Assembly (NCBI RefSeq): GCF_003711265.1
Contig: NZ_CP024634.1
Span: forward strand, 1,116,001-1,180,000
Length of the DNA: 64,000 nucleotides
DNA from: Bathymodiolus thermophilus thioautotrophic gill symbiont
GTDB lineage: Bacteria; Pseudomonadota; Gammaproteobacteria; PS1; Pseudothioglobaceae
Direction: 5' to 3'
Part shown: one piece after another, positions 8,224-17,819 of the stretch
How positions within the stretch are numbered: position 1 is the first letter of the stretch
Layout: every line of letters begins with the position of its first letter
Translations under genes and position numbers: made by a program
Notes under the pieces: model-generated
Seen by the model: only the letters and a program-made list of their open reading frames with translations
Database searches by the model: none
Told to the model about the DNA's origin: nothing

Positions 8224-11200
8224 TTACCAGCCTCCTTCATATGGCCTATGTTTTTTAATTCCTGGCCTTCTATGGTAATGTAATTTAATTTTATCTACAC
8301 TTTTATAATTAATTTTATGAATATCTACGCCAAATTGCCTTCTACCATTTTTTAATACATTTATACCAACTCCTCCTACTTTTTTATAACGCCAAACTTT
8401 CAAAGCATAACCTGCCCTAGAAAGAACAGATACTCCGCCGCCAACTGGCAGAGTAGCCAAACCCAACGCAACATCTTTGGCCAATGCTTGCTGCTCTGCT
8501 TCTGGCATAAAATTAACATCACCATGATCAACGCCATGACAACCACCTAAGCATAACCACTTTTCTGCTAAATGTTCATCATTAAACAAATGCACAAACG
8601 CCGCACTCCTCGCCCCATTCGAAAACTTACCCCCACCTAATACTGCTACAGCCCCACCTGCAGTAGCAGCAATGGCTGTTCGCCCCGCAATATCTGACCA
8701 ATCTCCGCCTTCACCCATACTTGAACCTGCTACTGAACCTATAAAACCACCAGTAAACCCATCTTGAAAACTTCCACCTGATATTTGGCTAATTGCCCCT
8801 TGAGCTAAACCGTGGGCTATTGCCTTATTAGTCGCACCTTCTACTATCGATCCACCATCTACGCCCCCATGTCCAATATACTCCGCAGCACTGGCTGAGG
8901 CAAACGAAACTATTGCTGCTTTAAGTATGTCTCCATCACTAGCACCTGAGAGGTATGCCATTCTAGCGGAGAAAGCGGCGGCTCCTGCTGGCCCTCCAAA
9001 CATGCTTGCAGCTGCCATGCCAATAGCCCTAAGGGTGGCGTTCTTCATCATAAGGTTTTCAACCTTCCCTACAAAATCTCCTAACAACATAAACCAAAAT
9101 CCACTGGGATCGGTATATTTCAAAGGGTTGTTCAAAACATAAGAATAGCGATTATAACTTTGAGTGTTATAAGGGGCTTGAATATTTGGATCAGCACTCA
9201 AAAATCGCCCAATACTCGGATCATACACCCGTCCATTCATATGAATAAAGCCCATTTCATCAATGTGCTCGTGTCCAGTGAAGCCTCTGTTGGTTAGGGT
9301 TGGGATGATGGGGAGTAGTGGGTCGTTGGCACGCCAGTCGCCTTGGCGTCTTTGTCCGAAGGCGGTGTATGCCATGCGTTCAACGATGTTGCCTTGGCCA
9401 TCGGTGATGGTGTCGATGGAGCCGAGGTTGTCGTAGTGGAGGTAGCGGGTTTTGTCGGGGATGGAGGGTGAGTTTGCTGTGGTGTCGGTTTTAATGTTGA
9501 TGGCGATGAGTTGGCCGTCGGCGTAGATGAAGTGTTTGTGTTCGGTGCTGGTGTTTTGTTTAATTTGTTCGTAGAGTTTGCCGATGTAGGTGGTGGTAAT
9601 GGTGGTGTTGCTGTTGGCTTTGGTTTGGGTTTTTTGGTATCGGTTTCTGTTGGGGGCGTAGGCGAAGGCGGTGGTGTCGTTGCTGTTGCTGTTGGTGAAG
9701 CGTTTGGGTTTGTTGAAGGAGGTCCATTGGATGAGTTTGTGGTTGTTTTGGGTCATGTTGCCGTTGGCGTCATAAATGTAATCGGCTAATGTGTTTGCGG
9801 TGCTGGCAGTATCCTCGTCCGAGGGGGAGCTCAAGGGGACGATTCGTGGACCGTCGCTAATTGAAGTGGTGGCGTGAGGTCTTTGGGCGTTATAGTAATA
9901 ATTGCCGATGTCGGATTTGTGGGTGATGTTGCCGTTGATGTCGTATTGGAAGTTGGTGCTGTTGTTATAGGTGACGCCTTCTATGGTGCCTGTGGTGTTG
10001 GACTGGGTTAGTCTGTCTAGTTGGTCGTATTGGAAGTCTTCTGTGAGTCCGCTTTGGTGGTTTTGGCGTTGGGTGACATTGTTCATTAGGTCGTATTCAT
10101 ATTCAAGGCTGCGGATTTCATTGGTGGGGCTAAAGCCTGATTTGATGGTGAATAAGTGACCTGTGGCTGGGTTGTATTCTTGTTCAGTGGATAAGCCGTT
10201 GCCGATGATGTGGCCAGTGAGGCGGCCTGCGGCGTCTCTGCTTTTGGCGCGCCAGAAGTAGATGTTGTTGGTGTCGGCGAGCATGGCTTGGTAGTGGTTT
10301 TTATTGACTACTGATTTACGCCAGTATTTTGCTTGATTGATAAACTTTTGGGCTCGTTCTAAGTATTTATGTGATTGGTTGGTGTACTGCACTGTATAAC
10401 TGGCCCAAATATTAGCGTTTTTATCATAAATATCTGCTTTCTGATTGACAAAGGTTTGTCTTTCTGTGCCTGAGGAATTGATATATTTTTGTGCTAATTC
10501 TAGCGTTTGTTCTGCCTGATTTGCATAATGGGCAGCATTTTGCCTTGACGAATTTGCCCAATAAACACAGGCGGCTTGATTGTTGCACCATGCGTAACCG
10601 TTGGTGTTGGATTTGGCATTAATATTACCGTTCGTGTCAGAAAAACTACGATCCCCTATCTTGCTATTAGTATTACTATCAATATAACTTCTGGCTTTGT
10701 TGTTTGTTACATTAACATTGGATAAATGTTGGAAGCGTCTCACTGCAATAAGATAAGCTTTGCTTGAATCGGTGTATGACTTTGCCTTTTTTTGTAATTG
10801 GCTGGCTACTTCTTCAAGTAAATCAGCATTGTTTCTAAGCGCTTGTGCTTTTTTTGTAAATTGTGCTGATGTATTGTTGGCAGAATTTGCATATTGTCTA
10901 TAGGTATTGGCACGAGAGAGGTAAAGGTTAGCTCTTTCCTCGGATTCATTGGCTCTGGTTGATGCTTCTGTTGCATTGGTTAAACTTTGTTGTGTTAATT
11001 GCGTTAAATGTGTCCAGTCATAGTCATTAACCTGTGATTTAGGGGCACGCTTTGCGATTAGGTAGCCGTATTGGTTGTAGACATTTTCTACTTTGAAGCC
11101 TTGTGGACGGGTTTGGATGCTGAGGCGAGAATACTGGTCGTATTGGTTGCGAATGTTGAAACTTTGGTTGTTGGCGCGCGTGGTGGTTTTGCTGACTCTG

Positions 11201-14200
11201 CCTAGGTTGTCGTAATGGTATTCTTTTTTGTAGCCTAAGGGGGCGGTAACAGAGGTAAGTTTGCCGATGCCTTTGGTTTGGGTGTCGTAGATCCAATTGG
11301 TGGTGCCTTCGCCTTCGACTCTTTGGGTCATTCTGCCGAGTTTGTCGTAGGTCATGGTGCTGGTTTGTTTTTTGGCATCGGTTTGGCTGATGAGTTCGCC
11401 TAGGGCATTGTAGGTGTAAGTCCAGTTGCCCATGTCGGGGTCGTTCATTGAGATTTTGTTGCCACGGTTGTCGTAGGTCATGGTGGTGGTGACACCGCCA
11501 GCATTGGTTTGAATGAGGTTGCCGATGGCGTCGTGTGTGTGGATGAGCCAAGCGCTTTCGGGTTCGTCTATGCGGATGATTTTGCCAATGGCGTTTTTGG
11601 TGGTGGTTTTTTGGTGGCCTAGGGCGTTGGTGCTGATGGTGGTGAAGCCGTTGTAAGTGGTGGAATCGGTGGCGGTTTTGCCGTAGTCGGCGGGTTTGGT
11701 GATGCTGGTGAGTCTGCCGATAGCGTCATATTGGGTGGCGATAAAGTAGCCTTGTTCGTCTGTAAAGTAGGGCAAGGTGGCACGATTTACTCTGCCTAGA
11801 TTATCGTAGTAAGTGTCGCTGTTGATTTTACGGCCGTCAAAGCCGGTGTGTTGTTCTCTGACTTTGCGGTTGAAGGCGTCAAAATAGGTGGTTTTGGGGC
11901 TGGATCCGTTGGTTGTAGTGATAACTTTGTATAGGCTGTTGGGTGAGTCGTCTTCTGCCCATTGGTAATGGGTGCTAGTGGTAGTGGCATCGGCTCGGGT
12001 TTCTAGTTTTTTCCTGCCTAAGGCGTCGTATTGCCAAGTGGTGGTTAAGCCGTTGGGGCCTGTGAGGGTTAGGATGTTGCCAGTTTTGTTGTCAAAGGTT
12101 TTGGTTTCGGAGTGTCCTAGGGCGTTGGTGGTTTTGATGGGGAATTTGCCGTTGGTGCTGTATTTGGTGGTGGTGCTTCTGCTGGTGATGCCGTTGGCAC
12201 TGGTGGTGGCTTTGATTTTGTTGCCAAAACTATCGTATTTGTAGGTGGTGGTTAGTGCTTTGGTGGTGTTGGGTTCAATGGTTTCTGATTTGAGTAGGCC
12301 TTTGTTGTTGTAAGTGAAGTGAGAGGTGCGTATTATGTTGGTGGTATCGGGGGCATGGTGGGTTACTGTGGCGGCGGTTAGTCTGCCTAGGTGCCACTTG
12401 GTGGTGTTATTGTTATAAGTGTTTCGGGTGGTTTTGATAGAAGTGAAAAAAGTGTCGTTTTTGCTTTTGGTGGTGACTTTGACGGTGCCGATATTGCCGT
12501 AATTGTCAATATTGGATTGTTGGGTGGTAATGGTTGTTAGTAGGTTGCCTGAGTTGAAGTCGTAGGATTTTTCTTGGCTTTGAGTTAGGTAAGAGGTGTG
12601 TATTCTGTTGCTATGGCTTATTTTGTTTCGATAGATATTGGTTTGACTGTTTAACAATTGACGACTGCCGTTTTGTTCAATGTATTCCTTGCTGAAAGCG
12701 ATTTGACCGACATGAGGATAAGTTTGATTGTATTGAGTGCGAGTGAGTTTGTTGGATTGTAAGTCTTTTTTCTCGATCCAACCGAAGCCTAAACTGCCTC
12801 TGCCTTTAATGTTTACCTTGGCGTTACCGTATTTATAAGTGGTGGTGTTTTGCCCACCTATGGCATTATCAGTGACCACGGAAGAGACAACTTGGCGGGC
12901 ATTCTTGGTAACAATGTTGGGGTAAGAGCCTTTAATGCTCTTGGTATAAACAGATGAATCAGTTAAAGACTTGTAATTAATAGTGGTTTGAATACCAAAG
13001 CCATCAGTAATGGAGGTAAGTTTCATTTGTGTGCCTCGATTAATACAGGTACGCCTATAGGTACCCCTGTTATTTTGACTTCTAAGTACATCTATTAAGC
13101 CATCGCTATTTAAATCAACAAAGCGCGTGCCAACATCTTCATGGTCTGAATTGACAATTTGCACAGGGATTTGATAATTGTAGTTTCTAACCCATTTGTT
13201 GCCTTTATTAATATAGACTTTTCTGTTTGTGTTAAAGCCATTTAAAACATCAACCAAACCATCGCTATTAACATCTACAAAACGGATGCCAGTGTCTTTA
13301 CTGTCGCTAGTTAAAATTGCCCCAGGGAGGGTAAAGTTGTGTGCTGTTGACCAACCCTTGCCCGTATTTAAGTAAACCGATCTATCATTATCTTTTCCAT
13401 ATAACATATCAACTAGACCATCGCCGTTAATATCTAATAGAACAACGGGCGAACTATAACTATAAACACTTGTTTGAATTGGTTTTGGCAAGGCATAGTT
13501 ACTAGATGATTGCCAACTGTTACCTTGGTTAATATAAGTTGTTCTGGTGTTATCGTGTGCTTTAATAATATCACTCAAACCATCGTTATTTATATCAACT
13601 ATTCTTACACTCATCTGTTCATAGCCAGAGTGATCCATGTCATATATATTTCCTTTAATCGTTTTGGTTATATTAATTGGAATGGCTAAATTATTATTTT
13701 CTATCCAATTGGTTCCATTATTTAGATAAGCCTTTTTATGATTGTCTTTACCATATACAATATCAATCAAACCATCGCCATTGAGTTCTGCAAAATGCAT
13801 ACCTGATGGTTTATTGTGTGCTGTTTGATTGTGATCGTTACATTCCCTCCACTTCTCACTCCCTATCGTTAGTACAGTGTAACAATCTCTATAAAGAAAG
13901 CTATAATCACTAACAATAGGCTGTGGCAGTACAAAACTAGCGCTCAATTGCCAGCCACTGCCTGTGTTTAAATAAACTTTCTTATAACTATTGTCGCCTC
14001 TAACATAATCCAGCAAGCCATCACCGTTAACATCTAAAAATCTAACACCTTGATCTTTGTCATCATCAATGATAGGTTCGCTTAATTGATAATTGTTATT
14101 TACTACCCAGTTACTACCAGTATTGATATATGTTTTTCTATTGTTGCCCTTACTATAGATAAAATCCACCAAGCCATCGCCGTTAACATCTCTTAACCTA

Positions 14201-15189
14201 ACCCCTTGATCTTTACCATCGCCATTAACAATGGCCTTTTCAGGTATGTAATTAAGCGTTGGTAACCAGCTTGCATCGCTTGTTTTCCATGAAAAATTAG
14301 TTTTTGGCAAGCATTGATTATCAACACATTCTTCAATTGAAGACAATTGACTTCTCTTAGGTATGCCATGGTATTGATACTCTAAATCATAAGTTCTGAC
14401 AATATTGTTATTTACATAGGCAGTGATATTGCTTAAGCGTTTAGTCTGTCGCAGTTTACTGCCTGCTTGATAAGAGGTAGAAACATCGTTTCTACCCTCG
14501 TAAGTAAAGCCAATCGAACTGTCGGCATAATCAATACTACTAAGTGTATATTCGCCATTCGCATTGTTTTCATTGTAAATATAGTTAATAGCATTGCCAG
14601 TAGCATCAATAATTTTATTTACCGCCCAAAGTCTGACGATTGATTTACCTTGTGCTTCAATTTTGGAATTTTGGGTATTGCCATACTTAAAAGTTTGCCC
14701 TGATTTGGTTTTTACAGTCCAATAATTGCCATTGTATTTAATTTTTCTGAAACTGTTTATTTTAGTGCGATATTCGCTACTTGGTTGCCCATCTGTCCCA
14801 GAGATGACAATGAGGCGTTGTCCGTTTAGACAGTATTTGTCGTGATCGTCATAGTTAACACCGCCTTTTACGCCATCAATGACAATAGTTTTGGCACAAC
14901 GATGGATGGCAGACAAGCCACCTAGACTAAAGCCTACTCCTAATTGTCCATTGCCCATATTGGAATTATAGTTAATGCTAAGTTCGGGCTTCATACCAGC
15001 TATGCCTGGTGGCACGGTAATGGGGATGGCGTAGTTTGCTGTGCCTTGGTTGACGCTGAAACTGCCTGCGGTGCTGCCAACTAGTGCGGTGGTGTCAATG
15101 TTTGCGGTTGCTTGAGTAGGGGTGCCTAATAATAAAACCAGTAAAATTGGTAGGGTTAAATTAATAGATTGTTTGAATAAATCAGTCAC
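8224..15189 (-). CDS. Full-length secreted SpvB/FG-GAP/YD-repeat Rhs toxin
   Basis: 2321 residues from GTG at 15189, overlapping the preceding stop by 4 bp (GTGA). A signal peptide (about 1-29) is followed by an SpvB/TcB-like domain (about 30-310; SFSVNQGTANYAIPI), FG-GAP/VCBS repeats with DVNGDGLVD motifs (about 320-720), YD repeats (about 720-1380), an Ala/Asn/Gln-rich coiled-coil insert (about 1385-1645), more YD repeats, the RHS core (about 1970-2030), a Gly/Ala-rich pre-toxin segment to SAAFVHLFN, and a tip of about 118 residues. The tip ends in GVDIHKIN, LHYHRRPGIKKHRPYEGGW; its His/Arg-rich end suggests a nuclease but I cannot name the family. In Tc and Rhs toxins the YD shell encloses the tip. 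It is the only cassette with a complete export and shell region. Confidence 0.9.
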   Translation of the reverse strand: MTDLFKQSINLTLPILLVLLLGTPTQATANIDTTALVGSTAGSFSVNQGTANYAIPITVPPGIAGMKPELSINYNSNMGNGQLGVGFSLGGLSAIHRCAKTIVIDGVKGGVNYDDHDKYCLNGQRLIVISGTDGQPSSEYRTKINSFRKIKYNGNYWTVKTKSGQTFKYGNTQNSKIEAQGKSIVRLWAVNKIIDATGNAINYIYNENNANGEYTLSSIDYADSSIGFTYEGRNDVSTSYQAGSKLRQTKRLSNITAYVNNNIVRTYDLEYQYHGIPKRSQLSSIEECVDNQCLPKTNFSWKTSDASWLPTLNYIPEKAIVNGDGKDQGVRLRDVNGDGLVDFIYSKGNNRKTYINTGSNWVVNNNYQLSEPIIDDDKDQGVRFLDVNGDGLLDYVRGDNSYKKVYLNTGSGWQLSASFVLPQPIVSDYSFLYRDCYTVLTIGSEKWRECNDHNQTAHNKPSGMHFAELNGDGLIDIVYGKDNHKKAYLNNGTNWIENNNLAIPINITKTIKGNIYDMDHSGYEQMSVRIVDINNDGLSDIIKAHDNTRTTYINQGNSWQSSSNYALPKPIQTSVYSYSSPVVLLDINGDGLVDMLYGKDNDRSVYLNTGKGWSTAHNFTLPGAILTSDSKDTGIRFVDVNSDGLVDVLNGFNTNRKVYINKGNKWVRNYNYQIPVQIVNSDHEDVGTRFVDLNSDGLIDVLRSQNNRGTYRRTCINRGTQMKLTSITDGFGIQTTINYKSLTDSSVYTKSIKGSYPNIVTKNARQVVSSVVTDNAIGGQNTTTYKYGNAKVNIKGRGSLGFGWIEKKDLQSNKLTRTQYNQTYPHVGQIAFSKEYIEQNGSRQLLNSQTNIYRNKISHSNRIHTSYLTQSQEKSYDFNSGNLLTTITTQQSNIDNYGNIGTVKVTTKSKNDTFFTSIKTTRNTYNNNTTKWHLGRLTAATVTHHAPDTTNIIRTSHFTYNNKGLLKSETIEPNTTKALTTTYKYDSFGNKIKATTSANGITSRSTTTKYSTNGKFPIKTTNALGHSETKTFDNKTGNILTLTGPNGLTTTWQYDALGRKKLETRADATTTSTHYQWAEDDSPNSLYKVITTTNGSSPKTTYFDAFNRKVREQHTGFDGRKINSDTYYDNLGRVNRATLPYFTDEQGYFIATQYDAIGRLTSITKPADYGKTATDSTTYNGFTTISTNALGHQKTTTKNAIGKIIRIDEPESAWLIHTHDAIGNLIQTNAGGVTTTMTYDNRGNKISMNDPDMGNWTYTYNALGELISQTDAKKQTSTMTYDKLGRMTQRVEGEGTTNWIYDTQTKGIGKLTSVTAPLGYKKEYHYDNLGRVSKTTTRANNQSFNIRNQYDQYSRLSIQTRPQGFKVENVYNQYGYLIAKRAPKSQVNDYDWTHLTQLTQQSLTNATEASTRANESEERANLYLSRANTYRQYANSANNTSAQFTKKAQALRNNADLLEEVASQLQKKAKSYTDSSKAYLIAVRRFQHLSNVNVTNNKARSYIDSNTNSKIGDRSFSDTNGNINAKSNTNGYAWCNNQAACVYWANSSRQNAAHYANQAEQTLELAQKYINSSGTERQTFVNQKADIYDKNANIWASYTVQYTNQSHKYLERAQKFINQAKYWRKSVVNKNHYQAMLADTNNIYFWRAKSRDAAGRLTGHIIGNGLSTEQEYNPATGHLFTIKSGFSPTNEIRSLEYEYDLMNNVTQRQNHQSGLTEDFQYDQLDRLTQSNTTGTIEGVTYNNSTNFQYDINGNITHKSDIGNYYYNAQRPHATTSISDGPRIVPLSSPSDEDTASTANTLADYIYDANGNMTQNNHKLIQWTSFNKPKRFTNSNSNDTTAFAYAPNRNRYQKTQTKANSNTTITTTYIGKLYEQIKQNTSTEHKHFIYADGQLIAINIKTDTTANSPSIPDKTRYLHYDNLGSIDTITDGQGNIVERMAYTAFGQRRQGDWRANDPLLPIIPTLTNRGFTGHEHIDEMGFIHMNGRVYDPSIGRFLSADPNIQAPYNTQSYNRYSYVLNNPLKYTDPSGFWFMLLGDFVGKVENLMMKNATLRAIGMAAASMFGGPAGAAAFSARMAYLSGASDGDILKAAIVSFASASAAEYIGHGGVDGGSIVEGATNKAIAHGLAQGAISQISGGSFQDGFTGGFIGSVAGSSMGEGGDWSDIAGRTAIAATAGGAVAVLGGGKFSNGARSAAFVHLFNDEHLAEKWLCLGGCHGVDHGDVNFMPEAEQQALAKDVALGLATLPVGGGVSVLSRAGYALKVWRYKKVGGVGINVLKNGRRQFGVDIHKINYKSVDKIKLHYHRRPGIKKHRPYEGGW

Positions 15190-15697
15190 GGTAAATCTCC
15201 TTGTAGTGCTTCTAATTGGGCTTTAATTTCATCCAGTTTGGCTTGTTGGGCTTGACGCTGGGTGTCTAATTGGGCTTGCTCGGCTTTGCTTAGTTTGATT
15301 TTGGGTAAATCAAGTGTGGCAATTAGGGCATCCATTTTTGCAACGATGGCATCGCCTGTGGCAATTAAATCATCGGTTTCTTTGAGTTTTTCTGGGTCCA
15401 ATGGAGGAAAGGGCTTGGGAAAACCTGGGGGGGGGAGTGTGGGTTGGTGGTGTTGGTGGCATTGGCTTGGCTTGGGTCAAAGGGGTTGTTATTTTGTTTG
15501 TTGTTAAGTGTTGTTTTTGAAGTGCTGGATTGTGTGTTTAATTGTGTGTTGCTTGGTGTTGTTTTGGTATTAGAAGTGTTAAATATCGAGGTGGCATTGG
15601 ATTGGATTGGATTGTCTATATTGAGAGAGAAAATCAAACCTACTAGGATGATAACGATGGTAACAGCGATGAATTTTTTTTGTTGCACTTGGGTCAT
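15186..15697 (-). CDS. Membrane-anchored coiled-coil protein, frame split at a C9 tract
   Basis: ATG 15697 (preceded by AAGGC) opens a frame with one N-terminal membrane segment (about 9-27) and a Ser/Thr/Asn-rich linker. Past the C9 tract (15427-15435) this frame gives a poor tail ending at 15365. A second frame downstream encodes a Pro-rich stretch and a charged coiled coil (DPEKLKETDDLIATGD onward) ending in a TGA that overlaps the toxin GTG. Ten or seven C would fuse them into a protein of about 170 residues. Position directly upstream of the toxin suggests an accessory or chaperone role, or control of toxin translation; no family is recognised. Confidence 0.6.
15427..15435. repeat. G9/C9 homopolymer inside a coding region
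   Basis: Nine consecutive G on the plus strand (C on the coding strand), exceptional in this AT-rich sequence, exactly where two reading frames of one apparent gene must join. Typical of slipped-strand contingency tracts; a sequencing error is the alternative. Confidence 0.85.
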
Positions 15698-15792
15698 AGT
15701 GCCTTATTGTAGATTAAAATTTAGAGAATTGCAAGGCTTTAAATTTAAAAAAATAGAGTTATATTTATAAGGTGCTAGTATTTTTTAACATT

Positions 15793-15866
15793 GAGACCTT
15801 TGCATAAATATGGATGATTAGCAAAATTCAATTTTTGATGATTATTTGTATTTATGCAAAGGTCTC
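15793..15866. repeat. Short foldback element (internally deleted, 74 bp)
   Basis: Both ends of the GAGACC/GGTCTC family are intact but most of the interior is missing. It lies between the methyltransferase gene and the toxin operon. Confidence 0.8.
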
Positions 15867-15942
15867 ATTAGTGAGGTTAATACAAATTCGCCTGTTTCTA
15901 AGTCCTATCTGAGGAGGTTAACCCCTTTATTTTCTTTTATTT

Positions 15943-16554
15943 TTAAGTTTTTTGCAATAAAAAATAGTTGAAGTCTTGCGTGCTACCATCGGGGTGAGGG
16001 TGGACTTCACTGGTGGTTTTAATTAGTTTAAAATCTGCACCTAATAGCAGGGTAATTTTATTGCTGTCATATCGCACAATGTCAAGTTCGGAGCATTGTT
16101 TTGGACCTGTGGGTGCAAAGGTAGCGAGTAAAAAATATCCGTCTGCTTTGAGGTGTTGTTTGAGTTTTTGAAGATAGGTTTGTTGGTCTTTTTTATGGGT
16201 TAAAAAATGAAAAACTGCGCGGTCGTGCCAAAGGTTAAATTGGATATTGGCTTGAAAGGTTAAAATATTTTCATTGTAAAAGTGTACTTGACCAAGGTGA
16301 TTTTCTAATCGATTTTTCATTGTTTGAATAGCCATTGGTGAAATTTCTAATAGAGATAGGTGCTGGTAATTTTTCTCAAGTAAATTATCAGCCAATGTTG
16401 AGACGCCCGAACCAACATCAAGAATAGCGTCATTTTGGTTGGTAATATTCAAAATCCAATCCAATGAAATTGTGGGCTGTGATTGATGCCAACTAACTTT
16501 CTCATGGTTTTTGGTGGTATAAATTGTGTCCCAATAAGTGTGTGCGCTTGTCAT
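15943..16554 (-). CDS. Class I SAM-dependent methyltransferase
   Basis: 203 residues from ATG 16554 (MTSAHTYWDTIY). A longer reading from 16587 begins inside a foldback repeat and is rejected. Motif I (ILDVGSGVSTLADNLL, about residues 45-60) and the acidic motif II around LLEISPMAIQ identify a Rossmann methyltransferase of the Methyltransf_25/thiopurine-methyltransferase-like type. NLWHDRAVFHFL is characteristic of this small group. The substrate is unknown. It stands alone between repeats, upstream of the toxin operon on the same strand. Confidence 0.8.
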   Translation of the reverse strand: MTSAHTYWDTIYTTKNHEKVSWHQSQPTISLDWILNITNQNDAILDVGSGVSTLADNLLEKNYQHLSLLEISPMAIQTMKNRLENHLGQVHFYNENILTFQANIQFNLWHDRAVFHFLTHKKDQQTYLQKLKQHLKADGYFLLATFAPTGPKQCSELDIVRYDSNKITLLLGADFKLIKTTSEVHPHPDGSTQDFNYFLLQKT

Positions 16555-16574
16555 TTGTTTGATTATAATGTATT

Positions 16575-16671
16575 GAGACCTTTGCATAAATATGAATCAT
16601 CGTCAATAATTCACTTTTTTTGCCAATCAACCATAGTTCATCAAAGGCTTCATGCAAATTATAAATATAAG
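16575..16671. repeat. Foldback element fragment (left end)
   Basis: GAGACCTTTGCATAAATATG opens it, but the interior has diverged and no matching right end is seen before the next full copy at 16672. It overlaps the region upstream of the methyltransferase start. Confidence 0.65.
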
Positions 16672-16832
16672 GAGACCTTTGTATAAATATGGATGATTAG
16701 CAAAATTCAATTTTTGCCCACTTGGTGATTTTCTTAAACCTTGTCCTAGCAGAGCCAAGGCTGGGTTTAAAAAATTACCAAGTGGGTGAAAAGTGGATTC
16801 TTGATGATTATTTATATTTATGCAAAGGTCTC
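16672..16832. repeat. 161-bp foldback MITE-like element with 5-bp direct repeats
   Basis: Complete copy; the halves pair over nearly their full length. ATAAG stands immediately on both sides and is a candidate target-site duplication. The right end lies 13 nt before the gloA start. Confidence 0.9.
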
Positions 16833-16845
16833 ATAAGGATAATAG

Positions 16846-17235
16846 ATGAGAATTTTACACACGATGTTACGAGTTGGCGATTTGGATAAATCCATTGCTT
16901 TTTACACTGAGGTTTTGGGCATGCATTTGTTGCGTCAAAAAGACTACCCCAAAGGGGAATTTACGCTGGCATTTTTGGGCTATGGAGCCGAGGCGGACAA
17001 TACAGCGCTAGAGTTGACTTACAATTGGGGCAAAAGTAATTACGAAATAGGCACGGGGTTTGGGCATATTGCTGTTAATGTGGCGGATGTATATCAGGCA
17101 ACTGCTATGGCAAAAGAGCAGGGTGCTGAGGTTATCCGTGAGGCTGGGGCGATGAATGCGGGGGATACCATTGTTGCTTTTTTGAAAGACCCTGATGGCT
17201 ATGAGATAGAGTTATTGTCTAAAAAGTTTGATTAG
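16846..17235 (+). CDS. gloA: Lactoylglutathione lyase (glyoxalase I)
   Basis: 129 residues, the usual length for the bacterial Ni-dependent enzyme. It isomerises the methylglyoxal-glutathione hemithioacetal to S-lactoylglutathione in the cytoplasm. The four metal ligands are in place: His5, Glu56, His74, Glu122. AAGGATAATAG precedes the ATG, and part of this leader comes from the target duplication of the upstream foldback element. The 3' end overlaps the convergent recR by 4 bp. Confidence 0.95.
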   Translation: MRILHTMLRVGDLDKSIAFYTEVLGMHLLRQKDYPKGEFTLAFLGYGAEADNTALELTYNWGKSNYEIGTGFGHIAVNVADVYQATAMAKEQGAEVIREAGAMNAGDTIVAFLKDPDGYEIELLSKKFD

Positions 17236-17819
17236 TCACCATAGTCTTTTCGCCCAGAGAGGGCATGTGCAATGGTGTTAATATCAGCATATTCAAGTTC
17301 TCCACCAATTGGGAGTCCGTGGGCAATGCGAGTGATGCGGACATCAAAATGTTTTGCCATATTGCTAATGTAGTGTGCGGTAACTTCGCCTTCGATGGTG
17401 GCGTTGGTGGCTAAGATGATTTCTTCAACATCTTGTTGGTGTAGTTTTTGTTCCAATTCATCCAAACCTAATTCGGCAGCGCCAATGCCGTCAATGGGCG
17501 AGAGGTAGCCGCTTAGGACAAAATATTTGCCTTTATATACGCTACTTTGTTCGATAGCGTGAATATCGGTGGGGGTTTCGACAATACAAAGTTGTGTATT
17601 GGTGCGATTGTTATTGGCACAAATGTTGCAAATGTCTTTTTCACTAAGTGTGCGACATGATGAGCAGTGTTTGACATGTTCCATGGCATCAACTAGGGCT
17701 TTGGCGAGGTTTAAGCCACCTTCTCGATTGCGTTCTAACAGATGATAAACAAAGCGTTGTGCGGTTTTTTTACCGACACCGGGTAAGGTGCAAAAGGCTT
17801 CGTTGAGGGATTCAATCAT
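17232..17819 (-). CDS. recR: Recombination protein RecR
   Basis: 195 residues. With RecO it helps load RecA on SSB-coated gaps. Visible: N-terminal helix-hairpin-helix (LPGVGKKTAQRFVYHL), the C4 zinc motif (CSSCRTLSEKDICNICANN) and the Toprim start (LCIVETPTDIHAIE). It directly follows ybaB with no spacing, in the conserved dnaX-ybaB-recR operon. Confidence 0.96.
   Translation of the reverse strand: MIESLNEAFCTLPGVGKKTAQRFVYHLLERNREGGLNLAKALVDAMEHVKHCSSCRTLSEKDICNICANNNRTNTQLCIVETPTDIHAIEQSSVYKGKYFVLSGYLSPIDGIGAAELGLDELEQKLHQQDVEEIILATNATIEGEVTAHYISNMAKHFDVRITRIAHGLPIGGELEYADINTIAHALSGRKDYGD

Noticed and set aside
15399..15401. TTG start for a free-standing 71-residue coiled-coil protein
   Set aside because: No ribosome-binding site is seen, and the upstream sequence in the same frame is a Pro-rich stretch continuing to the C9 tract. 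A frameshifted longer gene explains it better.
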